Shown: piece after piece, positions 1-6,438 of the stretch | Layout: every line of letters begins with the position of its first letter | How positions within the stretch are numbered: position 1 is the first letter of the stretch | Notes under the pieces: generated by a model | Seen by the model: only the letters and a program-made list of their open reading frames with translations | Database searches by the model: none | Told to the model about the DNA's origin: nothing | Program-made: the position numbers and the translations under genes | Source of the DNA: an uncultured Clostridia bacterium | Lineage (GTDB): Bacteria > Bacillota > Clostridia > Oscillospirales > Oscillospiraceae | Assembly (NCBI GenBank): GCA_937907715.1 | Contig: CALERM010000098.1 | Span: 1-16,700, forward strand | Direction of reading: 5' to 3' | Length of the DNA: 16,700 bases

Positions 1-2
1 TG

Positions 3-1076
3 CAGACAGTTGAAATTGAATCCGACGGGTTAGATGCCCGCTGGGAGGGCATTGCGCCTCCGAAGCTGGATACCATGCAGGATTTCCTGGACGCCGTGCG
101 TGCCAGCGGCCTGGTGGGTCTCGGCGGCGCGGGCTTCCCGACGGTCGTCAAGCTGACGGTCAAGAACCTGGATCAGATCAAGTGCGTCATCATCAACGGC
201 GCCGAGTGCGAGCCGTACATCACCTCCGATACGCGCGCTATGATCGACTACTCATTCGATGTGATTGCGGGCTGCAGGCTGCTTCAGAAGTTTTTGAAGG
301 TGCCGCGTATCGTCTTCGGCATCGAGGACAACAAGCCCGAGTGCATCGCGCGCTACAGAGAGCTTGTGAAAAATGAGCAGAACATGGAGGTCATGCCGCT
401 CAAGGCGATGTACCCGCAGGGCGGCGAGAAGGTCCTCATTTACCATGTGACGGGCGAGAAGGTCCCCGAAGGAAAGCTTCCGCTGGACGTCGGCGCGGTG
501 GTTCTCAACTGTACGACGATTTCGTCCATCGCAAGATATTGCAGAACCGGTCTTCCGCTGGTCAAAAAGTGCGTGACGGTCGACGGCTCGGCGGTTAAAA
601 ATCCCATGAACGTGCTGGTTCCGATCGGCATGCGGATGAAGGATGTGTTCGAGGCGACCGGCGGATTCAAGGAAGAGCCGAGGATGGTTCTTTACGGCGG
701 ACCCATGATGGGCATTGCGGTGCCGGATCTGGAGCAGCCGATTCTTAAAAACACCAACGCGATTCTTGCCTTCGGAGAAGCCGAAGCGACCCCGCCCGAG
801 CCCACCGCCTGCATCAAGTGCGGCAAGTGCATCGCGCACTGTCCGCTGAGCCTGATGCCGTGCGAGATGGAGACGGCTTACAAGAAGGGCAACATCGAGC
901 GCCTCATGCATCTGAAGGTCAACCTTTGCATGGAGTGCGGCTGCTGCGCTTACATCTGTCCGGCGCACCGGCCGCTGGTCCAGACCAACAAGCTGGCAAA
1001 GGCGCAGGTTATGGCTTATAAGAATGCGCTCAAGGCAAAGGCGGAAGCCGAAAAGCAGAAGGAGGCGGCAAAATGA
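3..1076 (+). CDS. rnfC: Rnf electron transport complex subunit C (5' partial)
   Basis: RnfC is the peripheral NADH/flavin-binding, [4Fe-4S]-carrying subunit of the Rnf complex, which couples electron transfer between ferredoxin and NAD+ to ion pumping. The frame is open to the left edge: codons from base 3 read QTVEIESDGLDARWEG before the first internal Met at base 75, so that Met is not the true start. About 357 residues are visible. With a family length of about 430-450, roughly the first 80-90 residues lie outside the window. Visible landmarks are the glycine-rich GLVGLGGAGFPT (nucleotide/flavin site), INGAECEPYIT, and two ferredoxin-type motifs, CIKCGKCIAHCP (first Cys at base 810) and CMECGCCAYICP (first Cys at base 927). 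The tail is Lys/Ala/Glu-rich. It overlaps rnfD by 4 nt (ATGA), so the two are probably translationally coupled. Confidence 0.97.
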   Translation, partial: QTVEIESDGLDARWEGIAPPKLDTMQDFLDAVRASGLVGLGGAGFPTVVKLTVKNLDQIKCVIINGAECEPYITSDTRAMIDYSFDVIAGCRLLQKFLKVPRIVFGIEDNKPECIARYRELVKNEQNMEVMPLKAMYPQGGEKVLIYHVTGEKVPEGKLPLDVGAVVLNCTTISSIARYCRTGLPLVKKCVTVDGSAVKNPMNVLVPIGMRMKDVFEATGGFKEEPRMVLYGGPMMGIAVPDLEQPILKNTNAILAFGEAEATPPEPTACIKCGKCIAHCPLSLMPCEMETAYKKGNIERLMHLKVNLCMECGCCAYICPAHRPLVQTNKLAKAQVMAYKNALKAKAEAEKQKEAAK

Positions 1077-1978
1077 GTCAGATTGTTGCGGCTTCGCCGC
1101 ATGTAACAACGAAAAATTCAACCGCAGTGATCATGCGCGACGTCCTCATCGCACTGTGTCCTGCGCTGATTGCGGGCTGCGTCGTCTTCGGGCTGCGCGC
1201 GCTGCTGGTGGTTGCGGTCACAACGGCGGCCTGCGTCTTCTTCGAGTGGGGCTTTGAAAAGCTCTGCGGCAAGCCCAGCACCATCTGTGATCTGTCTGCG
1301 GCAGTCACCGGCGTGCTGCTGGCGATGAACCTGCCGGTCTCGATTCCGCTGTGGCAGGCGGTCTTCGGCGCGCTGGTTGCGATGGTCGCCGTCAAGGGTC
1401 TGTTCGGCGGCATCGGCAAGAACTTTGCCAACCCCGCCATCACGGCGCGTATCGTCATGTTCCTCGCGTTCTCGAAGAGCATGACCGCGTGGGTTTTCCC
1501 GGACGCCGTGTCAAGCGCAACGCCGCTTGCCATGATGGCAAACGGAGAGTCGGTCAATTATCTCACACTTCTGCTCGGCAACCACGGCGGCTGCCTGGGC
1601 GAGACGAGTGCGCTGGCGCTTCTGATCGGCTTTGCCTATCTTCTCATCCGCGGCGTGATTTCCTGGCATACCCCGGTGTGCTTCGTCGGCACTGTTTTTG
1701 TCATGAGTCTGATTCTCGGACAGGACGCCGTGGGACAGATTCTCTCGGGCGGTCTGATGCTGGGCGCAATCTTTATGGCGACGGATTACTCCACGACGCC
1801 GTCGACCGACTGGGGCAGAGTTCTTTTCGGCATCGGCGCGGGTCTTCTGACGGTGCTGATCCGCTTCTACGGCGCATACGCCGAGGGCGTTTCCTTCGCC
1901 ATCCTCTTCATGAACATCCTCACGCCTTATCTGTCCCGTTGGACGGAGACGAAACCGTTTGGAGGTGTAGCGGCATGA
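1073..1978 (+). CDS. rnfD: Rnf electron transport complex subunit D
   Basis: Integral membrane flavoprotein of the Rnf pump (301 aa), related to NqrB. It has many hydrophobic segments and the conserved loop GGIGKNFANPA near residues 112-122. The sequence DAVSSATPLA at about 144-153 matches the flavinylation motif Dxx(S/T)(G/S)AT, which makes Thr150 the likely covalent FMN attachment site. This modification needs an ApbE flavin transferase, and none lies in the window. The start ATG overlaps the rnfC stop, with an AGGAGG-type ribosome binding site just upstream, and the 3' end overlaps rnfG by 4 nt. The next region, ATDYSTTPSTDWGR at about 238-251, is typical of the family. Length and order are normal for a clostridial rnfCDGEAB operon. 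Confidence 0.97.
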   Translation: MSQIVAASPHVTTKNSTAVIMRDVLIALCPALIAGCVVFGLRALLVVAVTTAACVFFEWGFEKLCGKPSTICDLSAAVTGVLLAMNLPVSIPLWQAVFGALVAMVAVKGLFGGIGKNFANPAITARIVMFLAFSKSMTAWVFPDAVSSATPLAMMANGESVNYLTLLLGNHGGCLGETSALALLIGFAYLLIRGVISWHTPVCFVGTVFVMSLILGQDAVGQILSGGLMLGAIFMATDYSTTPSTDWGRVLFGIGAGLLTVLIRFYGAYAEGVSFAILFMNILTPYLSRWTETKPFGGVAA

Positions 1979-2514
1979 GTGAAAAACAGGGTATCATCAA
2001 AGCGGTCGTCGTGCTGGTTGTGATCTGTATCGTGATCTCCGGTGCGCTCGCCGTTGTCAACTCGTTCACAGCTCCCGTGTCCAAGGCAAACGCCGAGGCA
2101 AGAGAAACTGCCGCGCGGCAGGAGCTGATTCCCGAGGCAAGCGATTTTGAACAGATCACGCAGGGGCTTCCGGAAAACGTGCTGAGCGCCTATGTCGGAA
2201 AAACGTCCGACGGCAGCGTCGCGGGCTATGTCATCACAGCCTCCGGCAAAGGCTTCGGCGGCACGATTCAGGTCATGGTCGCCATTTCCCCGGAGGGAAC
2301 GATTCTGCGCTGCAAGACGCTCGACGTCTCCGGCGAGACCAAGACGCTCGGCGGTCAGACGGCAAACGAGAGCTATACGAGCCAGTATGAAGGAAAGGAC
2401 AGCTCGCTTTCCGGCGTGAACGCCATCTCCGGCGCAACGATTACATCGACGGCTTACGAGAGCTGCGTCAAAGCGGCGTTTGAAGCCTATGAAGCAATGA
2501 AGGAGGCGGCATAA
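1975..2514 (+). CDS. rnfG: Rnf electron transport complex subunit G
   Basis: RnfG (179 aa) is a membrane-anchored flavoprotein with one N-terminal transmembrane helix (about residues 8-28) and an extracytoplasmic FMN-binding domain. The C-terminal SGATITS (152-158) is the flavinylation motif, and Thr155 is the expected covalent FMN site. The residue in the usual Asp position six before that Thr is Asn149 (NAISGAT), a mild departure from the common DxxSGAT. The start was set at the ATG that overlaps the rnfD stop (ATGA) and follows GGAGGTGTAGCGGC. The same frame is open much further upstream inside rnfD, but that extension has no ribosome binding site and encodes no recognisable protein. The gene ends 1 nt into rnfE. 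Confidence 0.96.
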   Translation: MSEKQGIIKAVVVLVVICIVISGALAVVNSFTAPVSKANAEARETAARQELIPEASDFEQITQGLPENVLSAYVGKTSDGSVAGYVITASGKGFGGTIQVMVAISPEGTILRCKTLDVSGETKTLGGQTANESYTSQYEGKDSSLSGVNAISGATITSTAYESCVKAAFEAYEAMKEAA

Positions 2515-3191
2515 TGACGAAGCTTCAAAATCTTCTCAAGGGCCTCATCAAGGAAAACCCGGTTCTGGTTCTGGTGCTCGGCACCTGCCCGACGCTGGCA
2601 ATTTCCACATCCGTCACGGCGGCGTTCGGCATGGGCATTGCGGCGACGGTGGTTCTGATTCTTTCCAATATGGCAATTTCCGCGCTGCGGAAAATCATTC
2701 CGGACACGGTCCGCATTCCGTGCTACATCACGGTCATCGCCGGCTTCGTGACCATCGTTGAGCTGGTCATGGAAGCATATACCTATGAGCTGTACCAGTC
2801 TCTGGGCGTGTATCTGGCGCTGATCGTCGTCAACTGCATCATCCTCGGCAGAGCCGAAATGTACGCCAACAAGCACGGTGTGATTGATTCCGCGATCGAC
2901 GGGCTCGGCATGGGTCTCGGCTTTACGCTGGCGCTGTGCGCGATGGCGACCATCCGCGAAATTCTGGGCGCCGGCACCTTCTGCGGCATGCCCATTCCCT
3001 GGTTTAACGACAACCCCATCGGCATTCTTACCATGGCGCCCGGCGGCTTCTTCGTGTTCGGCTGCATGATCGCGCTGGTCAACAAGATCACCAAGGGCAA
3101 GGCAATTACCAAGAAGGAATTCGGCTGCGCGGCATGCCCGGGCTGCGGCAAGGCAGGCTCCTGCAGCGGGAAGGAGGCAAGTGCTGAATGA
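2514..3191 (+). CDS. rnfE: Rnf electron transport complex subunit E
   Basis: Six-helix integral membrane subunit of the Rnf complex (225 aa), homologous to RnfA and NqrD. Family landmarks are ENPVLVLVLGTCPTLAISTS at 14-33 and LIVVNCIILGRAE at 103-115. Cys25 and Cys108 correspond to the pair that, with two Cys of RnfA, is known in Rnf/Nqr complexes to hold an intramembrane iron-sulfur centre. The start ATG shares one base with the rnfG TAA and sits after AAGGAGGCGGCAT. An oddity is the soluble C-terminal tail, which contains Cys at 205, 208, 211 and 217 (C-x2-C-x2-C-x5-C) after the last helix, as if it could bind a metal or cluster. It overlaps rnfA by 4 nt. Confidence 0.96.
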   Translation: MTKLQNLLKGLIKENPVLVLVLGTCPTLAISTSVTAAFGMGIAATVVLILSNMAISALRKIIPDTVRIPCYITVIAGFVTIVELVMEAYTYELYQSLGVYLALIVVNCIILGRAEMYANKHGVIDSAIDGLGMGLGFTLALCAMATIREILGAGTFCGMPIPWFNDNPIGILTMAPGGFFVFGCMIALVNKITKGKAITKKEFGCAACPGCGKAGSCSGKEASAE

Positions 3192-3784
3192 AAACGGTAC
3201 TTTTTGTAATTCTGACGGCGGCGATTACCAACAACTACGTGCTCGTCAAGTTCCTCGGCATCTGCCCGTTCCTCGGTGTTTCCAAAAAGCTCGATCAGGC
3301 GACCGGCATGTCTATTGCCGTTATCTTCGTCGAGGTTCTGGCAACCGCGGTTACGTGGCCGATCTACCATTTGCTGCTGGCAGGCAAGGTAGACTTCACC
3401 TACATGGAGACGGTGGTTTTCATTCTGGTCATCGCAGCGCTCGTGCAGCTGGTTGAAATTGTCCTCAAGCGCTACATTCCTGCGCTTCATAAGTCCCTCG
3501 GCGTGTATCTGCCGCTGATTACGACGAACTGCGGCGTGCTGGGCGTGACGATGAACAACATCTCGGACGGTCTGAATTACGTTGACTCGCTGCTGACGGC
3601 GCTGGGCTGCGGTCTCGGCTTCTTCCTGGCAATGGTCATCTTCTCCGGCGTGCGCTCGCGCGTGGAGGATGCGGAGCCGCCCAAGAGCTTCGAGGGTCTG
3701 CCCATTACGCTGGTTTCGGCTTCGATCGTCTCGCTGTCGTTCTTCGGCTTCTCGGGCGTTCTGGACCGGCTGTTCGGCGGTTAA
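3188..3784 (+). CDS. rnfA: Rnf electron transport complex subunit A
   Basis: Integral membrane subunit (198 aa) of the Rnf complex, pseudo-symmetric partner of RnfE and homologue of NqrE. It contains NNYVLVKFLGICPFLGVSKK at 15-34, with Cys26, and LITTNCGVLGVTMNN at 110-124, with Cys115. These two Cys are the expected partners of RnfE Cys25 and Cys108 in the membrane iron-sulfur centre. The start overlaps the RnfE stop (ATGA) after a GGAAGGAGG ribosome binding site. Length and motifs are normal for the family. A gap of 13 nt separates it from rnfB, the only non-overlapping junction of the operon in this window. Confidence 0.97.
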   Translation: MKTVLFVILTAAITNNYVLVKFLGICPFLGVSKKLDQATGMSIAVIFVEVLATAVTWPIYHLLLAGKVDFTYMETVVFILVIAALVQLVEIVLKRYIPALHKSLGVYLPLITTNCGVLGVTMNNISDGLNYVDSLLTALGCGLGFFLAMVIFSGVRSRVEDAEPPKSFEGLPITLVSASIVSLSFFGFSGVLDRLFGG

Positions 3785-3797
3785 GGAGGGAAATGCA

Positions 3798-4613
3798 ATG
3801 AATGAAATTCTGATTCCCATTTTGGCTGTTACGATAATCGGCCTGATCTGCGGCGTAGGTCTGGCAGTTGCCTCCCACGTGATGGCGGTCAAGGAAGACG
3901 AGCGCTTCCCGGCAATCCGCGCGTGTCTGCCCGGCGCAAACTGCGGCGCTTGCGGCTATACCGGCTGCGACGGCTATGCAAAGGCGCTGCTTACCCCCGG
4001 CACAAAGACCAATCTCTGTGTCCCCGGCGGCGCGGAGGCGGCAAGAAAGCTCGCCGAGGTCCTCGGCGTGGAGGCAGAAGCGGTAGAGCCAAAGGTTGCA
4101 ATCGTCCGCTGCGGCGGCGACTGTGAGCATACTTCCCCCAAGGAAGACTACCGCGGCATCGCCTCGTGTCAGGCGGCAAAGCTGTTTTTCGGCGGCAGCG
4201 GCACATGCACCTATGGCTGCCTCGGCTTTGGCGACTGTGCAAAGGTCTGTCCGCATGACGCGATTTTCTGGAACAACGGCATTGCAGCGATTGACCCGTC
4301 TGCCTGCGTTGGCTGCGGTCTTTGCGCAAAGACCTGCCCGCAGCAGGTGATTGCCATCGTTCCGAGCCGCGCAAAGACGGCGGTCCTCTGCTCGAACCAC
4401 GACAAGGGCGCTGTGACCCGCAAGGCTTGCAGCGCGGGCTGCATCGGCTGCATGAAGTGCGTGAAGACGTGCGAGCATGACGCGGTGCATGTCGACGGCA
4501 ACCTCGCTTCGGTCGACTATGACAAGTGCATCGGCTGCGGCGCCTGCGCGCAGGCGTGCCCGACGGGCGCTATCCGCGAGCTGGTAGCGGCTGCGGCTGC
4601 AAAAGCATGTTAA
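3798..4613 (+). CDS. rnfB: Rnf electron transport complex subunit B (ferredoxin-like)
   Basis: RnfB (271 aa) is the electron entry subunit that accepts electrons from soluble ferredoxin. An N-terminal membrane helix (about 5-28) is followed by a 4Fe-4S domain of the C-x5-C-x2-C-x4-C-x16-C type (Cys43, 49, 52, 57, 74). Then come ferredoxin motifs with Cys at 137/141/147/151, 170/173/176/180, 215/218/221/225 and 244/247/250/254. The start chosen is the second of two close ATGs (3798), in frame after TAAGGAGGG. The frame stays open upstream inside rnfA but encodes nothing recognisable there. It is the last gene of the operon, and its TAA stop is also the first part of a palindromic repeat that may serve as transcription terminator. 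Confidence 0.97.
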   Translation: MNEILIPILAVTIIGLICGVGLAVASHVMAVKEDERFPAIRACLPGANCGACGYTGCDGYAKALLTPGTKTNLCVPGGAEAARKLAEVLGVEAEAVEPKVAIVRCGGDCEHTSPKEDYRGIASCQAAKLFFGGSGTCTYGCLGFGDCAKVCPHDAIFWNNGIAAIDPSACVGCGLCAKTCPQQVIAIVPSRAKTAVLCSNHDKGAVTRKACSAGCIGCMKCVKTCEHDAVHVDGNLASVDYDKCIGCGACAQACPTGAIRELVAAAAAKAC

Positions 4614-4740
4614 GAAACCTCTGAATAAATCCCCTGACTGCGGACGACGGATCTTTTCCGCCAATCCCTCGCTTTTCAAATCTTATCTTGACGAAAAATC
4701 TTTCGCCGTCCACAGCCGCCGGCTTAATCAGAGATTCCTT
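4612..4740 (+). repeat. Imperfect palindromic repeat, copy 1 (3' end of rnf operon)
   Basis: A sequence of about 129 bp whose two halves are imperfect reverse complements. The left end AAGAAACCTCTGAATAA matches the complement of the right end (reading AAGGAATCTCTGATTAA) at 14 of 17 positions. Further in, GCGGACGACGG pairs with the complement of GCCGTCCACAG. The core CGGACGACGGATCTTTTC matches the copy at 14829 in 17 of 18 bases. It begins inside the rnfB stop codon. RNA from it would fold into a long hairpin, so it may terminate the rnf transcript or protect its 3' end. No coding capacity is apparent. Confidence 0.75.
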
Positions 4741-4778
4741 CATTCCCCCACCTGATTGTTTTGCAACGGGATACAAAG

Positions 4779-4812
4779 AACAGCCACGGCAGTGTAAGCT
4801 GCCGTGGCTGTT
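4779..4812 (+). other. Perfect GC-rich hairpin between rnfB and the nuclease gene
   Basis: AACAGCCACGGCAG and CTGCCGTGGCTGTT form a perfect 14 bp stem around a 6-base loop (TGTAAG). No clear T-run follows on the plus strand (CGCAGATC), and only a weak one exists on the minus strand, so it is not a textbook intrinsic terminator. It may still be a secondary stop for rnf read-through, or an upstream site of the promoter that follows at 4844. Confidence 0.55.
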
Positions 4813-4843
4813 CGCAGATCTGGGCAAATTGAGGCAGATTTCG

Positions 4844-4872
4844 TTGCAATTCCTGCGAAATTGGCGTATGAT
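4844..4872 (+). promoter_or_regulatory. Sigma-A type promoter for the Mrr-like gene
   Basis: TTGCAA (4844-4849), a 17-base spacer, then TATGAT (4867-4872). The start codon lies 30 bases downstream of the -10 box. Each hexamer has one or two mismatches to consensus, and the spacing is ideal. Confidence 0.7.
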
Positions 4873-4902
4873 AGTAAAAACGAACGGAAAGGGTTGGGCG
4901 CG

Positions 4903-5922
4903 ATGAAACGGACCGACGAACAATTACAGGAGCTTTTGCTGCGGGAGCTGTCCGGAGCCGGGAAGCTGCGGCGCAAGCAGCTCATTGAAGCTGGGATTGC
5001 CGCGCTCGGCATGGAAGCCGGGAGCAATGCGGATCTGACACCCGGGGCGCCGTTGACGATGATGAAAAGCAGGCTCGGCATGGTGCTGACCGGGCTCATT
5101 CACGCAGGGTCCATCCGCGAGGACGAAGCTGGCTTTCTGCATCTGGAATGCGCGCAGGATATCGAGTTTGCCCCCGCGGCAATCCGTGCATTCATCACAC
5201 AGACGATCGCGCAGCGGCGCATCATCGGCAAGCAGGAGCTGTACCGGCTGGCGGAGCAGTACTTCGGCACTGACAAAACCCCCGGCAGACAGGACGACAA
5301 CGCGCTCAGAAGCGTGATGGGAAGATGCCTTGTCGAGATGGAGAAGGAGCGCGGCGTCGTGCGGACCTCGCGCGGCTACCGGTTGGGGACGCCGGGAGAC
5401 TATCCGGCGACGGAATTGGGCGGCTGGCTCCGGCAGGCGGCAGAAGGCGGCGATCTCAAGCGCTGCTTTCTCGAGGCGGTCCATACCAAAGGCGGGGAGT
5501 GGTTCGAGAGCTACTGCGTGCGCCTGCTGCGGGAATATTATCTCTCAGAGGGAAAAACAGTCGACGAGGGCTCCGTTACCGGCGGCTCCGACGACGGCGG
5601 CATTGACGGCGTGATTCACACGACGGACGACCTCGGCTACCGCGAGACGATTCTCATGCAGATGAAAAACCGCCATGCGGTCATGACGGCGAAGGATGTG
5701 CGCGAATTTTACGGCGCAGTGTGCGCGGAAAACGGCTCGCGCGGCATTTTCATCACACTTTCCAGCTTCCATCCCGAGGCGCAGAAGCTGCTCGACAAGG
5801 TCGATAACCTCACGGGCGTGAACGGCGAGAAGCTCTTTGAAATCGCGAAGCGCTGCAAGCTGGGGCTGATTGAGAAGAACGGGAGGCTCTGCATCGACGA
5901 GGAGCTGCTTCTGAACACATAA
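4903..5922 (+). CDS. Mrr-like restriction endonuclease (PD-(D/E)XK), solitary
   Basis: A 339-residue protein with a C-terminal Mrr-type nuclease domain and an N-terminal region that looks like the winged-helix part of Mrr proteins (LLLRELSGAGKLRRKQLI, roughly residues 10-90). The nuclease signature is visible in order: GGEWFE at 197-202, SDDGGIDG at 229-236 (Asp235 the likely metal ligand), QMK at 253-255, and the family's GIFITLS at 281-287. Such enzymes usually cut modified DNA (type IV restriction). The start ATG at 4903 follows a promoter and GGAAAGGG. The frame is open 33 codons further up, but that would put the start upstream of the promoter. No methyltransferase or specificity gene is adjacent, which suits a stand-alone type IV enzyme, although target and activity are inference. 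Confidence 0.8.
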   Translation: MKRTDEQLQELLLRELSGAGKLRRKQLIEAGIAALGMEAGSNADLTPGAPLTMMKSRLGMVLTGLIHAGSIREDEAGFLHLECAQDIEFAPAAIRAFITQTIAQRRIIGKQELYRLAEQYFGTDKTPGRQDDNALRSVMGRCLVEMEKERGVVRTSRGYRLGTPGDYPATELGGWLRQAAEGGDLKRCFLEAVHTKGGEWFESYCVRLLREYYLSEGKTVDEGSVTGGSDDGGIDGVIHTTDDLGYRETILMQMKNRHAVMTAKDVREFYGAVCAENGSRGIFITLSSFHPEAQKLLDKVDNLTGVNGEKLFEIAKRCKLGLIEKNGRLCIDEELLLNT

Positions 5923-5932
5923 GGAGAAGACA

Positions 5933-6334
5933 ATGACAGCAGAACAGATGTGGCAGGCGTATTGTGAAAGCAGCGGCGTGCCGGAACAGACGCCTTATAG
6001 CGCATGGGCGTTTTGCGGTGGCGGCGCAGTCGGCGACGAGCTTGCATTTTTGGTGCTTGCCGGAACAAAGACGGCAACGGCGAGCGCGCTGGTTGCGTTC
6101 GAGCCGGAAAATGAGCCGCTGCCAAAGGTCGGAGAATACAGTGTGATTCTGCTCGACAACGGCGAGGCGGCGGGAGTTATCTGCGATACGAAGGTGACGC
6201 TTGTGCCGTTCGACGAGGTTTCGGGCGAGCATGCGTTTCGGGAGGGCGAGGGCGACCGGTCGCTGGCGTATTGGCAGAAGGTGCACCGCGAAGCGTTTGC
6301 GCCCGACTACGAGGCAGCCGAAAAAACCGTTTGA
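5933..6334 (+). CDS. ASCH-domain protein (YhfF-like), apparently frameshifted near the 3' end
   Basis: Residues 1-133 match the 130-155 aa ASCH proteins: MWQAYCESSG at the N-terminus, FCGGGAVGDELAFLVLAGTK with GTKTATAS, GDGEAAGVI-type strands and EGDRSLAYWQKVHREAF near the end. ASCH domains resemble PUA domains and are linked to RNA or modified-nucleoside binding. The exact activity here is unknown. It follows the Mrr-like gene by 10 nt with GGAGAAG as ribosome binding site, so the two are co-transcribed. The reading frame stops at 6334, but the +1 frame continues immediately with FDEHGLCVLEEFVLRYP to a stop at 6393-6395. That stretch corresponds to the expected family C-terminus. A run of six A at 6321-6326 is the probable indel site; with five A the protein would be about 153 aa. 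Confidence 0.8.
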   Translation: MTAEQMWQAYCESSGVPEQTPYSAWAFCGGGAVGDELAFLVLAGTKTATASALVAFEPENEPLPKVGEYSVILLDNGEAAGVICDTKVTLVPFDEVSGEHAFREGEGDRSLAYWQKVHREAFAPDYEAAEKTV

Positions 6335-6393
6335 CGAGCATGGACTGTGCGTCCTGGAGGAATTTGTGCTGCGTTACCCGGCAATAGCAAAAT

Positions 6394-6426
6394 AAAAAAG
6401 GGAAGGCAGTAAGCCTTCCCATTTTG
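6394..6426. terminator. Bidirectional intrinsic terminator
   Basis: A perfect 8 bp stem, GGGAAGGC (6400-6407) and GCCTTCCC (6413-6420), with loop AGTAA, flanked by six A on the left and ATTTTG on the right. It lies between the convergent ASCH gene (plus) and purine permease (minus) and can serve both. Confidence 0.85.
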
Positions 6427-6438
6427 CAGCTTTTCTGA

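Noticed and set aside
2783..3892. 369-codon open frame on the minus strand across rnfE/rnfA
   Set aside because: Complement of well-identified rnf genes; His/Arg/Gln-rich translation without domains, a product of G+C-rich codon bias.
3705..4679. 324-codon open frame on the minus strand across rnfB
   Set aside because: Antisense to a gene with clear ferredoxin motifs; Ala/Arg-rich translation without recognisable family.
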